Shown: positions 1-8,555, numbered from the stretch's first letter. The stretch: DNA of 34,065 bases from Massilia arenae (GCF_008014745.1 NZ_VPFD01000039.1:1-34065), one strand, 5' to 3'. Program-made: numbers and translations. The notes: a model not told the origin generated them from the sequence alone.

Positions 1-87
1 AGAGAAGCCATGGCGACCTCCATTGAGTCCACACTTCAATGATTCAGCATACGCCAAATAAATGTTGAAGATGTAGGCTCAGCGTAG

Positions 88-180
88 CGCCTTCGCGGGA
101 ACGACGTGCAAAGGTTGCGGGCCAATAGTGCTGCTAGCGACTACCACACGTAAAACCGTCGTTCCCGCGAAGGCGGGAAC
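88..180. repeat. REP-like inverted repeat pair
   Basis: A 19-bp arm at 88-106 is the exact reverse complement of 157-175. The right copy is itself a hairpin: GTTCCCGC (161-168), a GAAG loop and GCGGGAAC (173-180). Paired palindromic units of this kind, in a gene-free stretch next to a gene end, are typical of REP/BIME elements. The 1-214 region otherwise shows no gene. A role as a terminator or mRNA stabiliser for the minus-strand gene ending at 215 is possible, but there is no T-tract. Confidence 0.6.
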
Positions 181-214
181 CTAAGTTCTCACGCACACCA
201 CACACGCGAACCAA

Positions 215-1159
215 TCACTGCTTCGCATCCTCCACCCCAAACTGCGCTTCTGTCCCCACCTTCACATTCACCTCGACCGCCTTCGTCCCCACCGACAGCT
301 GTCCCAGGTTGCCCTTCCACTCGATCTCGGGTTTCTTCCCATGCGGCGTGCCGCCGTCGACCAGCAGCACCTTACCATCGAATTTGAGCGCCTGGCCCTG
401 GATCTGGCGACGCACCGCCTCGAACCCATCCTTCTCCACCGGATCGCGCCGTAGCAGGCCGCGTAGCCCCGCCGGCTGGTCCAGGTAGAACGGCCGCACC
501 GCGCCTTCCGAAAACAGCACCAGCGCCTCGGCCTTGTCGCTGCGCGCGATCGCGAACAGGCGGTTCAGCCAGAAGCGGTTGGCGACCGTCCGGTCTTCAT
601 ACTCGCTGTTGCGGCCGGCCGCCGGCAGGAAGTGGTTGTTGCCGGCCGGGAGATTGATGGTGGCATACAGCACCTTGCCGACCTTCCAGTGCGCGTTCTC
701 GGCATAGCTGCGAAACCGCGGGCTGGCCGACAGTTGGGTGAGGTGGATTTTCTCGCGGCCCAGCGACTCGGGCTCGCCATGGAACAGTTCGCGCAGGCGG
801 TTCAGGCGCTCGATCGCATTGGTGCGGTTGGCCGAGTTGCGGCAGGCCGTCCAGTCGCTGCCGGCCAGCGACACGACGGTCGGCCGCCGGGCGCGCTCGA
901 TGATGTCGCGCCGCTCCTGGTACAGCCGGTCGCCGCAGCTTTCTTTCTCGCCCTTGATGCCGTTGATGACGACGAAGGACAACGATTTTTCGGACGAATC
1001 GGCCAGGGCCTGCTTCAGGCGCGGCTCGCCATCCTCGCCCGAGTCGTTGCCGATCACCGCGAAACGGTGCGCGCCGTCATCCGCCTTGTCCTTCGCGCCG
1101 GCGAGCGACGAGAAGGACAGCAGGGCCGCCAGCAGCAGGGATCGGCGCCGTGCTTGCAT
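215..1159 (-). CDS. exported metallophosphoesterase-like protein, metal-site motifs degraded
   Basis: This is a 314-residue protein with a Sec-type signal peptide (Arg-rich N-terminus, Leu/Ala core, likely cut after Ala-Gly-Ala near residue 22), so probably periplasmic. The order of blocks recalls calcineurin-like phosphoesterases: an early strand (FAVIGNDSG), a second block (VVINGIKG), a third (LAGSDWTAC) and a late VLLVDGGTPH block. At each block the Asp/Asn/His metal ligands expected for the family appear to be missing: GN for GD, NGI for NGD, GS for GN/GD. It may therefore be a non-catalytic relative. Its ATG shares one base with the mutS stop codon (TGATG), which fixes the start and implies translational coupling. 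The family call is from remembered motif similarity. The function is unknown. Confidence 0.75.
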   Translation of the reverse strand: MQARRRSLLLAALLSFSSLAGAKDKADDGAHRFAVIGNDSGEDGEPRLKQALADSSEKSLSFVVINGIKGEKESCGDRLYQERRDIIERARRPTVVSLAGSDWTACRNSANRTNAIERLNRLRELFHGEPESLGREKIHLTQLSASPRFRSYAENAHWKVGKVLYATINLPAGNNHFLPAAGRNSEYEDRTVANRFWLNRLFAIARSDKAEALVLFSEGAVRPFYLDQPAGLRGLLRRDPVEKDGFEAVRRQIQGQALKFDGKVLLVDGGTPHGKKPEIEWKGNLGQLSVGTKAVEVNVKVGTEAQFGVEDAKQ

Positions 1160-3828
1160 CAGGCGGCGAGGCGCTTGAGCTCGTAGAGACGTTCGAGCGC
1201 TTCGCGTGGCGTCAACGCGTCCGGGTCGATCGCATCGAGCGCGTCGCGCAGGCCGTCGTCCTGCGGTTCGGCTTGCGCGAAGGCCGGCGCCTCGCCGATG
1301 TCTTCCTCGGCGAGCGGCGCCGCGAACAGGTCGCGCTGCGGCGTCGCATCCAGCGCCTGCGCTTCCAGGCGCGCCAGGTGCTTGCGCGCGGCCTTGATCA
1401 CCGGCTGCGGCACGCCCGCCAGCTGCGCCACCTGCAGGCCGTAGCTCTGCGAGGCGGGACCGTCCTGCACCGCGTGCAGGAACACGATGCTGTCCTTGTG
1501 CTCGACCGCCGACAGGTGCACGTTGGAGGCGCTCGGATAAGTTTCGGGCAGCTGGGTCAGCTCGAAGTAGTGGGTCGCGAACAGCGTGAAGCTGCGGCTG
1601 GTGTCGATCAGGTGGCGCGCGATCGCCCAGGCCAGCGCCAGGCCGTCGAAGGTCGAGGTGCCGCGGCCGACTTCGTCCATCAGCACCAGCGAGTGCTCGG
1701 TGGCGCCGTTCAGGATCGCGGCCGATTCGGTCATCTCGACCATGAAGGTCGAACGGCCGTTGGCCAGGTCGTCGCTGGCGCCGATGCGGGTGAAGATGCG
1801 GTCGATCGGGCCGAGCGTCGCGCTGGTGGCCGGCACGTAGCTGCCGACGTAGGCCAGCAGGGTGATCAGGGCCACCTGGCGCATGAAGGTCGATTTACCG
1901 CCCATGTTCGGGCCGGTGATCAACAGCAGGCGGCGGTCGTTGGACAGCTTGCAGTCGTTGGCGATGAAGCGCTCGATCTGGTTTTCCACCACCGGATGGC
2001 GGCCCTCGACGATGGTGAGACATGGCGCATCGCTCAGCGTCGGCGCACACCAGTTGTGGCGCAGCGCGTGGCTCGACAGCGCCACCAGCACGTCGACCTG
2101 GGCCAGCGCGCGCGCGGTGGTCTGCAGGCAGCCGATGTGCGGCGCCATGTCGGCCAGCAGCTGGTCGTACAGGATTTTTTCGCGCGCCAGCGCGCGGTCT
2201 TGCGCCGACAGGGCCTTGTCTTCGAAGGCCTTGAGTTCGGGCGTGATGTAGCGTTCGCAGTTCTTGAGGGTCTGGCGGCGGCGGTAGTCGTCCGGCACCT
2301 TGTCGGTCTGGCCGTTGGTGACCTCGATGTAGAAACCGTGCACCTTGTTGTACTCGACCCGCAGGTTGGCGATGCCGGTGCGGGCGCGCTCGCGCGTCTC
2401 GAGGTCGACCAGGAACTGGCCGGCGTTCTCGGACAGCGCGCGCAGTTCATCGAGCTCGGCATCGAAGCCGCGCGCGAACACGCCGCCGTCGCGCACCATC
2501 GCCGCGGGTTCTTCCATCACGGCGCGCGTGAGGAGGTCGACACACGCGCCCGGCGTGGTCAGATCGTCGTGGATCTCGCGCAGCAGGCAGGTGTCGCCCG
2601 GGATGAAGCAACGCGCCACTTGCTCGCGCACCACCGGTAACGCTGTCAGTCCGTCGCGCAAGGCGGCCAGGTCGCGTGGCCGTGCGGTGAGCAGGGCGAT
2701 GCGCGTGGTGATGCGTTCGATGTCCGGCACCTGGGCCAGGGTCGACGACAGCGCATCGTTGGCATCGGCCTGGATCAGCGCTTCGATCGACTGGTGACGG
2801 CTGCGCGCGATGGATTGGTCGCGGCGCGCATGGTGCAGCCAGTGGCGCAGCAGGCGCGAGCCCATGGCGGTGCGGCAGCCGTCGAGCAGCGAGAACAGGG
2901 TCGGCGACTCCTGGCCGCGGATGGTCTCGGTCAGTTCCAGGTTGCGGCGGGTGGCGGCGTCCAGACCGATGTATTCATTCTCGGTTTCGCAGGCCAGGCC
3001 GCGCACGTGCTGCAGGCCGCGGCCTTGCGTCGATTGCGCATAGCGCAGCAGCGCTCCGGCCGCGCCGAATGCGGCGCCCAAGCCATCGGCGCCGAAGCCG
3101 GTGAGGGTGGCCACGCCCAGCTGCTCGAGCAGGGCGCCGTGGCCCTTGACGACGTCGAAATGCCATTCGGGCACACGTTGGGTGTGCGCGTGGACGCCGT
3201 CGCTTTCGAACATGTCGGCGCAATCGGCGCGCAGGATCTCGGCTGGCGCGATGCGTTCGAGTTCGTGCGCCAGGCGCTGTTCGACGGCGCGCGCATCACC
3301 CGAGAATTCCATCAGGCGCAGGTTGCCGCTGGCGAGCGACAGCCAGGCCAGGCCGGCGGTGACGGTTTTACGCTGGCTGATCAGGCACAGCGCCAGCAGC
3401 GGGCGCTCGGCCTTCTCGGGCAGCAGGTCGGAATCGGTGAGGGTGCCGGGCGTGACTACGCGCACCACCTTGCGTTCGACCGGACCTTTCGAGAGGGCCG
3501 GGTCGCCGATCTGTTCGCAGATGGCGCACGATTCGCCCAGTTTGACCAGCTTGGCGAGGTAGCCGTCCAGCGAGTGGAAGGGCACGCCGGCCATCTTGAT
3601 CGACTGGTCGCCCGACTTGCCGCGCGCGGTGAGCGTGATGCCGAGCACGCGCGAGGCTTTTTCGGCGTCGTCGAAGAACAGCTCGTAGAAGTCGCCCATG
3701 CGGTAGAACACCAGCATGGTGGGGTAATTAGCCTTGATGCCTAAATATTGCTGCATCATGGGAGTGAGCTTTTCCGTCGCGCTGTTCTTGATGGCGGCGG
3801 CGTTGATTTCTTTGGGGGCGGTGGTCAT
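1159..3828 (-). CDS. mutS: DNA mismatch repair protein MutS
   Basis: MutS binds base mismatches and small loops and, with MutL, starts strand-specific repair. The 889-residue product has the mismatch-contact Phe-Tyr-Glu at residues 47-49, the connector and lever/clamp regions, the P-loop GPNMGGKST at 639-647, the Walker B LVLMDEVGRGTST near 714-726 and ATHYFEL near 751. It ends with the short helical region that mediates tetramerisation. Length fits the family (E. coli 853) plus a short N-terminal extension. I chose the ATG at 3828 because family-like sequence starts there. An in-frame ATG at 3876 would add 16 residues and has an AGGG just upstream, so the start is not settled. The gene reads into the coupled gene ending at 215. 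Confidence 0.96.
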   Translation of the reverse strand: MTTAPKEINAAAIKNSATEKLTPMMQQYLGIKANYPTMLVFYRMGDFYELFFDDAEKASRVLGITLTARGKSGDQSIKMAGVPFHSLDGYLAKLVKLGESCAICEQIGDPALSKGPVERKVVRVVTPGTLTDSDLLPEKAERPLLALCLISQRKTVTAGLAWLSLASGNLRLMEFSGDARAVEQRLAHELERIAPAEILRADCADMFESDGVHAHTQRVPEWHFDVVKGHGALLEQLGVATLTGFGADGLGAAFGAAGALLRYAQSTQGRGLQHVRGLACETENEYIGLDAATRRNLELTETIRGQESPTLFSLLDGCRTAMGSRLLRHWLHHARRDQSIARSRHQSIEALIQADANDALSSTLAQVPDIERITTRIALLTARPRDLAALRDGLTALPVVREQVARCFIPGDTCLLREIHDDLTTPGACVDLLTRAVMEEPAAMVRDGGVFARGFDAELDELRALSENAGQFLVDLETRERARTGIANLRVEYNKVHGFYIEVTNGQTDKVPDDYRRRQTLKNCERYITPELKAFEDKALSAQDRALAREKILYDQLLADMAPHIGCLQTTARALAQVDVLVALSSHALRHNWCAPTLSDAPCLTIVEGRHPVVENQIERFIANDCKLSNDRRLLLITGPNMGGKSTFMRQVALITLLAYVGSYVPATSATLGPIDRIFTRIGASDDLANGRSTFMVEMTESAAILNGATEHSLVLMDEVGRGTSTFDGLALAWAIARHLIDTSRSFTLFATHYFELTQLPETYPSASNVHLSAVEHKDSIVFLHAVQDGPASQSYGLQVAQLAGVPQPVIKAARKHLARLEAQALDATPQRDLFAAPLAEEDIGEAPAFAQAEPQDDGLRDALDAIDPDALTPREALERLYELKRLAA

Positions 3829-3897
3829 GTCGTCTGAATCGGTACGGCTTGGCGCGTGGAGGCCAGGACTTGGCATTTTACCCTGATCGACCCGGCA

Positions 3898-3910
3898 GTT
3901 TGCTGCAAAC
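3898..3910. promoter_or_regulatory. 13-bp palindrome between mutS and the toxin gene
   Basis: GTTTGC-T-GCAAAC is a perfect dyad in the 160-bp divergent gap between mutS and the toxin-antitoxin module. It could be an operator, for example for the HTH antitoxin, or belong to the mutS promoter. No convincing -10/-35 pair is visible here. Confidence 0.3.
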
Positions 3911-3988
3911 AGCTACTGCATGCATCAGCGCGAACTTTTACATGGCACGACATATCAAAGGTTGACACCAGGTAGGAGGTGGTAGATC

Positions 3989-4336
3989 ATGGCTGGCAAG
4001 GGAAAAGCTTCAAAGCCTGTGCCCAGATTGGAGCGCTATGCGCCTCTTGATGTGAAAATCAAGCCCAAGCTGGGTGGGGGTGTGCTGAAAGAATTGGTTG
4101 TCAGAGAACTACCTTCAAGAAAAGTCATTCACTACGCTTTAGCCTATATCAACGCGAGTATCCATGCCGGTGACAACGGGCGAGTTCTTGGCTATGACAA
4201 CAGTCACGATTATTCGCACAAGCACTACTACGGAACTGTCACGCCCGATCCTTTCGATAGCTATGAAGCGCTTTATGAGAGGTTTCAGCGCGAATGGATG
4301 GATATAGCTCTCAGGCACGTGAATAAGGGGAAATGA
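3989..4336 (+). CDS. TumE-type toxin (DUF6516 family)
   Basis: This 115-residue basic protein resembles TumE-family toxins: a short lead, then a strand-rich core with a Tyr/His-rich segment (YDNSHDYSHKHYYG, about residues 68-81) and a C-terminal helix with FxREW near 95-100. Such proteins are toxins of type II toxin-antitoxin modules. The toxic mechanism cannot be read from the sequence. A perfect AGGAGGT Shine-Dalgarno lies at 3974-3980, 8 nt before the ATG. The stop codon sits just ahead of the antitoxin start, the usual tight toxin-antitoxin arrangement. Base composition is visibly less GC-rich than in mutS or proX, consistent with horizontal acquisition. The family assignment is from recognition, not a search. 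Confidence 0.75.
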   Translation: MAGKGKASKPVPRLERYAPLDVKIKPKLGGGVLKELVVRELPSRKVIHYALAYINASIHAGDNGRVLGYDNSHDYSHKHYYGTVTPDPFDSYEALYERFQREWMDIALRHVNKGK

Positions 4337-4338
4337 CT

Positions 4339-4734
4339 ATGAGTAAAAAAATTACGCTAGACGACTTTTTGAACGATCCCGATCTGCAAGAGCGGACAAG
4401 CAAAGGGCGGGATGTCGCTAAAGCACTGGACGCCCGTGCGCCGAGTCTGCCGCACGCAATGACCTTGACCAGCGTGGAGTTTGCGGAGTTCATTTCGGAA
4501 CTGACGCCGAAGCGGCTTGAACTCTTGCGTCTGGCGCTCAAAAAGACGCGATCGATTTCCGAACTCGCGGCTGCAGTCAGCCGAGAGCAGAGCGCCGTGT
4601 CGAAAGACATTGGCCGATTGCGAAAGCTGGGCCTCGTCAGGGTGGAAGAGGTGAGCAATGCCGGACACGGGCGGAAGAAAATGGTGATTCCCGTCGCTGA
4701 TTCGATATCGATCAACGCCAGTTTGGCGGGCTAG
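4339..4734 (+). CDS. TumA-type HTH antitoxin (MarR-like, HVO_A0114-like family)
   Basis: The 131-residue protein has an N-terminal segment with 'LDDFLNDPDLQER', then a winged-helix domain at about 55-115 (LRLALKKTRSISELAAAVSR, then QSAVSKDIGRLRKLGLV) and a basic wing. Antitoxins paired with TumE toxins carry such a DNA-binding domain and usually repress their own operon while neutralising the toxin. Two ATGs are possible: 4333 (ATGA overlap with the toxin stop) and 4339. AAGGGG at 4325-4330 is 8 nt from the second but only 2 nt from the first, so I use 4339. The hairpin right after the stop codon probably ends the module. Confidence 0.75.
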   Translation: MSKKITLDDFLNDPDLQERTSKGRDVAKALDARAPSLPHAMTLTSVEFAEFISELTPKRLELLRLALKKTRSISELAAAVSREQSAVSKDIGRLRKLGLVRVEEVSNAGHGRKKMVIPVADSISINASLAG

Positions 4735-4737
4735 TAA

Positions 4738-4760
4738 GAGGCCGGAAAAATACCGGCCTC
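4738..4760. terminator. bidirectional terminator between antitoxin gene and proX
   Basis: A perfect 8-bp stem GAGGCCGG/CCGGCCTC with an AAAAATA loop lies in the 37-bp gap between two convergent genes. No strong T-run follows on either strand, so it may be a weak or shared terminator. Confidence 0.6.
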
Positions 4761-4771
4761 CGATCCAAGGA

Positions 4772-5821
4772 CTACGGTTTCGCCGCAGCCTTCGCCTGCG
4801 CGATCCAGCTATCGAACAGCTCCTGATGGAACTTGATCCAGCCCGCCGTATGGCGCGCGATCTCGGCCTGCGAGTTCTGCCCTTCACGCACACGATCGTT
4901 CTGTGCATTGATGTCGGCAATCGGCAAGCGCATGACTTCGAACAGCTTGACTGCCGCCGGATTCTTCTCGGCCCAGGCGCGATTGACGACGAAGCGCGTG
5001 GTGTTGACGGCAAACCCGTAATCGCTGCCATCGGCCAGGCGGGTATTGGCGTTTTGCGGGTTCGACGAATGCGGCACCTGCAGCCACACGACGTCCTTGC
5101 CCGGCACCAGCACGCTGCTCACCCAGTACGGCGTCCAGGTGTAGTACAGGATCGATTCGCCGCGCTTGTAGCGGCCGATCGTGTCGGCGATCAGGGCCGA
5201 ATAGCTGCCCTGCACGTGCGTGACCGTCGGACGCAGTTTGTAACCGTCCATATGGTGTTCGATCATCGCCTCGCAGCCCCAGCCCGGATCGCAGCCGGTC
5301 AGGTCGGCCTTGCCGTCGCCGTCATGGTCGAACAGCTTGGCGATGGCCGGGTCGCGCAACTGGTCGATATTGGTGATGTTGTGCTTCTCGGCCGTGGCCT
5401 TGTCGATCAGGTAGCCCTGGGCGGCAGGACCGGCGTAGCTGCCGGTGCGCAGCAGCTTGGCGTCACCGCCTGCGTTGTCGTAATAGTCCTGGTGCAAAGG
5501 GTCCCAGTGCACCGCGAGGAAGGTCGCATCGCCGTTGCCGACGGCGATGTGCGCGGTCGGATAGGCGACTTCCTTGATCGGCTGCGTTTCGTAGCCCAGC
5601 TGTTCCAGGGCGCGATTGGCCAGCATGGTCTGGAAGGTTTCCTCGGCCAGCGAGCTTTGCAGGGCCTGCACCTTGATGCCCTTGCCGGGCAGGTCGGCGC
5701 CTGGTGTTTGCGCCGTCGCGATGCCGGTGGAGAGGGCGAGTGCGGCAAGCACGAGGGCCGAGATCCAGCGAAACGCGCGCTGCGTTTTATAGGTGGCGTT
5801 GAAGTGTTCGGTTTGACGCAT
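4772..5821 (-). CDS. proX: glycine betaine/proline ABC transporter, substrate-binding protein ProX
   Basis: This is the periplasmic receptor of the osmoprotectant importer, 349 residues. A signal peptide spans about residues 15-37 (hydrophobic ISALVLAALALS, cut after IATA). The core carries the ProX hallmarks: Trp106 in AVHWDPLH, the disulfide loop Cys177-Asp-Pro-Gly-Trp-Gly-Cys183, and Trp229 in YYTWTPYW. These supply the aromatic cage for the trimethylammonium head group in the family. A DxDxDG-type loop (165-174) precedes the disulfide. AAAGGA lies 5 nt before the ATG. It is the last gene of proV-proW-proX, 17 nt after proW, the same gene order as in enterobacteria. Confidence 0.93.
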   Translation of the reverse strand: MRQTEHFNATYKTQRAFRWISALVLAALALSTGIATAQTPGADLPGKGIKVQALQSSLAEETFQTMLANRALEQLGYETQPIKEVAYPTAHIAVGNGDATFLAVHWDPLHQDYYDNAGGDAKLLRTGSYAGPAAQGYLIDKATAEKHNITNIDQLRDPAIAKLFDHDGDGKADLTGCDPGWGCEAMIEHHMDGYKLRPTVTHVQGSYSALIADTIGRYKRGESILYYTWTPYWVSSVLVPGKDVVWLQVPHSSNPQNANTRLADGSDYGFAVNTTRFVVNRAWAEKNPAAVKLFEVMRLPIADINAQNDRVREGQNSQAEIARHTAGWIKFHQELFDSWIAQAKAAAKP

Positions 5822-5838
5822 CGGTATCCTTTCTAGTC

Positions 5839-6975
5839 TTATTGTGCGGTGGCGGGCTTGGTGGACGGAGCCGCGTCGGAGCCGGCGGAACCGCCGACCC
5901 GGCGCAGGACGAAGCCGACCGGACCGGTCTGGTACCAGTGGCGCACGCCGCGGCGCGGTTGCCCCATGGCCTGGGTCAGGCGGTCCAGCATGATGGCAAG
6001 CAGGACGATGCCGAGACCGCCCACGGTGGCCAGGCCCATGTCCAGGCGGCCAATGCCGCGCAGCACCATCTGGCCGAGGCCGCCGACCGCGATCATCGAG
6101 GCGATCACCACCATCGACAGCGACAGCATCAGCGATTGGTTGATGCCGGCCATGATCGACGGCATTGCCAGCGGCAGCTGCACACGGCTCAGGAGCTGCA
6201 AGGGCGAGGCGCCATAGGCGCGCGCCGCCTCGATCAGGTCGGGACGCACCTGGCGAATGCCGAGGTTGGTCAGGCGCACCAGCGGCGGCAGGGCGAAGAT
6301 GATGGTGACGATCACGCCGGGCGCATTGCCGATGCCGAACAGCATGACCACCGGCACCAGATAGACGAAGGCGGGCGTCGTCTGCATCGCGTCCAGCACG
6401 GGGCGCAGGATGTTCTGCGCACGGTCACTGCTGGCCAGGAAGATCCCCAGCGGTAGACCGATCACCAGGCAGAACACCAGCGAGGTGAGCACCAGCGACA
6501 GGGTGATCATCGCTTCCGGCCACACGCCCAGCGCGGCGACCGCCACCAGCGCCAGCACGGTGCCGACGGCCAGCGCACGGCTGGTGAACTGCCATGCCAG
6601 CAGGCCGATGATGGCGATCAGCACCAGGGATGGCACGGCCAGCAGCAACTGGCTGGAGCCGGTCAGCGTCGCGTCGATCGGCGCGCGCACGGCCTGGAAG
6701 AAGGGGCGGAAATTCTCCACAACCCAACCCAGCCCGTCGTTGATCCAGGATTGCAGCGGCAGCGCCCCATCGAGGAGGTGCGCCAGGTCGAAACTGCTGG
6801 CGTGCTCGGGCGTGACGCCCGGCGCTGCCGCATCGAGCCAGGAGGTGTCGCTTGGTGGCGTCGGCAGCCAGGGATTGATCTGGGCGGCCGCTTGTGCAGC
6901 CTGTCCTGCAGCCTGTTCGGTGGCCGGCTGTACCGCGGCCGGCTGTACTGCTGTGATGTTCTCGGTCATGCTCAT
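5839..6975 (-). CDS. proW: glycine betaine/proline ABC transporter, permease ProW
   Basis: Inner-membrane permease of the ProVWX importer, 378 residues. An Ala/Gln/Pro-rich N-terminal tail (about 1-80) precedes several hydrophobic helices from roughly residue 110 on. The binding-protein-dependent permease signature (EAARAYGASPLQLLSRVQLP, contacting ProV) is followed by two more hydrophobic segments. The ATG at 6975 overlaps the proV stop (ATGA), arguing for translational coupling and against the longer in-frame start at 7065. E. coli ProW also has a long N-terminal tail, so the extension is not unusual. Confidence 0.93.
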   Translation of the reverse strand: MSMTENITAVQPAAVQPATEQAAGQAAQAAAQINPWLPTPPSDTSWLDAAAPGVTPEHASSFDLAHLLDGALPLQSWINDGLGWVVENFRPFFQAVRAPIDATLTGSSQLLLAVPSLVLIAIIGLLAWQFTSRALAVGTVLALVAVAALGVWPEAMITLSLVLTSLVFCLVIGLPLGIFLASSDRAQNILRPVLDAMQTTPAFVYLVPVVMLFGIGNAPGVIVTIIFALPPLVRLTNLGIRQVRPDLIEAARAYGASPLQLLSRVQLPLAMPSIMAGINQSLMLSLSMVVIASMIAVGGLGQMVLRGIGRLDMGLATVGGLGIVLLAIMLDRLTQAMGQPRRGVRHWYQTGPVGFVLRRVGGSAGSDAAPSTKPATAQ

Positions 6976-8207
6976 GCTTGTCCTTTCTGATGCTGTGCCT
7001 CGGGAATGGCAGGCGTGTCGGGGTCGAGGAATTTCAGCAAGGTGGTCTTGCTGATCGCGCCGCACAGGCGTCCGTCATCGCCCACCACCGGCACCGCATA
7101 CGGCAGTTGCGCCACCTGGCCGAACAGGCCGGCGACGGGCTCGTCCGCCTTGATGGTCTGCACGTCCGCCAGGAAGGCATGCGCCAGGCCCAGTGGGCCG
7201 GTATGGCCGTCGAGTGCGCTGCGCAGGGAGTCCACCGACACCAGGCCGAGGAATTCGCGCTGCGGATTGACGACATAGGCGTAGGTCCGGTCCTGCTCCT
7301 CCAGCATCGACAGCGCCGCGCGCGAACCGCGGGTCGGCGATTCCGATACCACGATCTGGCTCTTGCGGGCGATGTCGCTGGCCTTGAAGACCGCCGCCGC
7401 ATCGACGCCGCGCACGAAATTGCGCACGTAGTCGTTGGCGGGCTTGCGCAGGATTTCCTCGGGCGTGCCGACCTGCACCACGTGGCCATCCTTCATGATG
7501 GCAATGCGGTCGCCGATGCGCATCGCTTCGTCGAGGTCGTGCGAAATAAAGACGATGGTGCGGCGCTTGATCTGCTGCAGGCGCAGCAGCTCGGACTGCA
7601 TCTCGGTGCGCATGATCGGATCGAGCGCCGAAAACGCCTCGTCCATCAGCAGGATCGATGGATCGCTGGCCAGCGCACGTGCCAGGCCCACCCGCTGCTG
7701 CATGCCGCCGGACAGTTCGTCGGGATAGCTGGCGGCATAGCCCGCCAGGCCGACCTGCTCCAGCGCTTGCCGCGCCTGCTCATGGCGCTCGGCCTTGGGA
7801 ATGCCGGCCAGCTCCATGCCGAAGGCGGTGTTGTCGAGCACGGTGATGTGCGGCAGCAGGGCGAACGACTGGAACACCATGCTGATGTCCTTGCGGCGCA
7901 AGGCGCGCAACTCGGCGTCCGGCAGCGTGTTGATGTCGTTGCCGTCGACCAGGATGCGGCCGTCGGTCGGCTCGACCAGGCGGTTAAGCATGCGCACCAG
8001 GGTCGACTTGCCCGAGCCGGACAAGCCCATGATGACGAAGATCTCGCCCGCTTCGATGGTGAAGGTGGCGTCGAACACGCCGATCGTGCAGCCGGTCTTG
8101 GCCAGGATGTCTTGCTTGTTGGCGCCCTGGCGAACCAGCGCCAGCGCGTCGTCGGGCTGGTCGCCGTACACCTTGAAGACATGGTCGATGATGATTTGTT
8201 TTGCCAC
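6972..8207 (-). CDS. proV: glycine betaine/proline ABC transporter, ATP-binding protein ProV
   Basis: Cytoplasmic ATPase driving betaine/proline uptake, 411 residues. It has Walker A GLSGSGKST (61-69), Q-loop Gln113, signature LSGGMQQR (165-172), Walker B ILLMDE (185-190) and switch His223. Two CBS-type repeats follow (about 280-395), a module that in this family senses ionic strength or nucleotides. The start is a GTG with AAGGAGA 8 nt upstream. It is the first gene of proVWX, behind a near-consensus promoter at 8489-8517 and a leader of about 275 nt, which suggests post-transcriptional as well as transcriptional control. Confidence 0.95.
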   Translation of the reverse strand: MAKQIIIDHVFKVYGDQPDDALALVRQGANKQDILAKTGCTIGVFDATFTIEAGEIFVIMGLSGSGKSTLVRMLNRLVEPTDGRILVDGNDINTLPDAELRALRRKDISMVFQSFALLPHITVLDNTAFGMELAGIPKAERHEQARQALEQVGLAGYAASYPDELSGGMQQRVGLARALASDPSILLMDEAFSALDPIMRTEMQSELLRLQQIKRRTIVFISHDLDEAMRIGDRIAIMKDGHVVQVGTPEEILRKPANDYVRNFVRGVDAAAVFKASDIARKSQIVVSESPTRGSRAALSMLEEQDRTYAYVVNPQREFLGLVSVDSLRSALDGHTGPLGLAHAFLADVQTIKADEPVAGLFGQVAQLPYAVPVVGDDGRLCGAISKTTLLKFLDPDTPAIPEAQHQKGQA

Positions 8208-8482
8208 GTTGTTGTTCTCCTTCTATTTGGCGAATGGAATGAAACCCTGCAGCCAATGGCGTTCATGGGAATCGATGGACCCGAGCCGTCGGCAGTGCAG
8301 TTGGCGCGCAAGCGTGCTGGCGATGGAAACGGCAGGCACGCTTTGCCGGCGGGGCGGGTGCTGACGCGAATTGCGTCAACGTTGTCGAGATGCAGGCGCT
8401 GGGCCTAAGAGCGATTTCCCATCCATCGGATGGCAAATGTGGTGCAGCAGGGTTGTTGCTACGAATAACTATTGTCTAGTGG
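8208..8482 (-). promoter_or_regulatory. long leader of proVWX with three possible hairpins
   Basis: The stretch between the inferred transcription start (about 8482) and the proV GTG contains no gene. In transcript order it holds CCATCC-ATC-GGATGG (8419-8433), TGACGC-GAATT-GCGTCA (8362-8378) and an 8-bp stem AAGCGTGC/GCACGCTT around an 18-nt loop (8310-8343). The middle dyad could also be a protein operator. No known riboswitch motif is recognisable. The function is inferred only from length, dyads and position. Confidence 0.4.
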
Positions 8483-8488
8483 GCATGA

Positions 8489-8517
8489 ATTATAGAGCAA
8501 GCCCAATGATAAGTCAA
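8489..8517 (-). promoter_or_regulatory. sigma70 promoter of proVWX
   Basis: Read on the minus strand, TTGACT (8517-8512), a spacer of exactly 17 bp and TATAAT (8494-8489) form a near-consensus housekeeping promoter pointing at proV. It lies 39 bp downstream of the araC-type gene's stop, so proVWX has its own promoter. Confidence 0.8.
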
Positions 8518-8555
8518 TTTGATTTATTTATTCGGCGCGCGCGACGCCGGAGCGA

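Noticed and set aside
1150..2640. A 496-codon plus-strand frame opposite mutS
   Set aside because: mutS has all family motifs, and the opposite frame has none.
3962..3967. TTGACA just upstream of the toxin gene as a -35 box
   Set aside because: The matching -10 would fall over the start codon at 3989, leaving no room for the AGGAGGT ribosome-binding site in the transcript.
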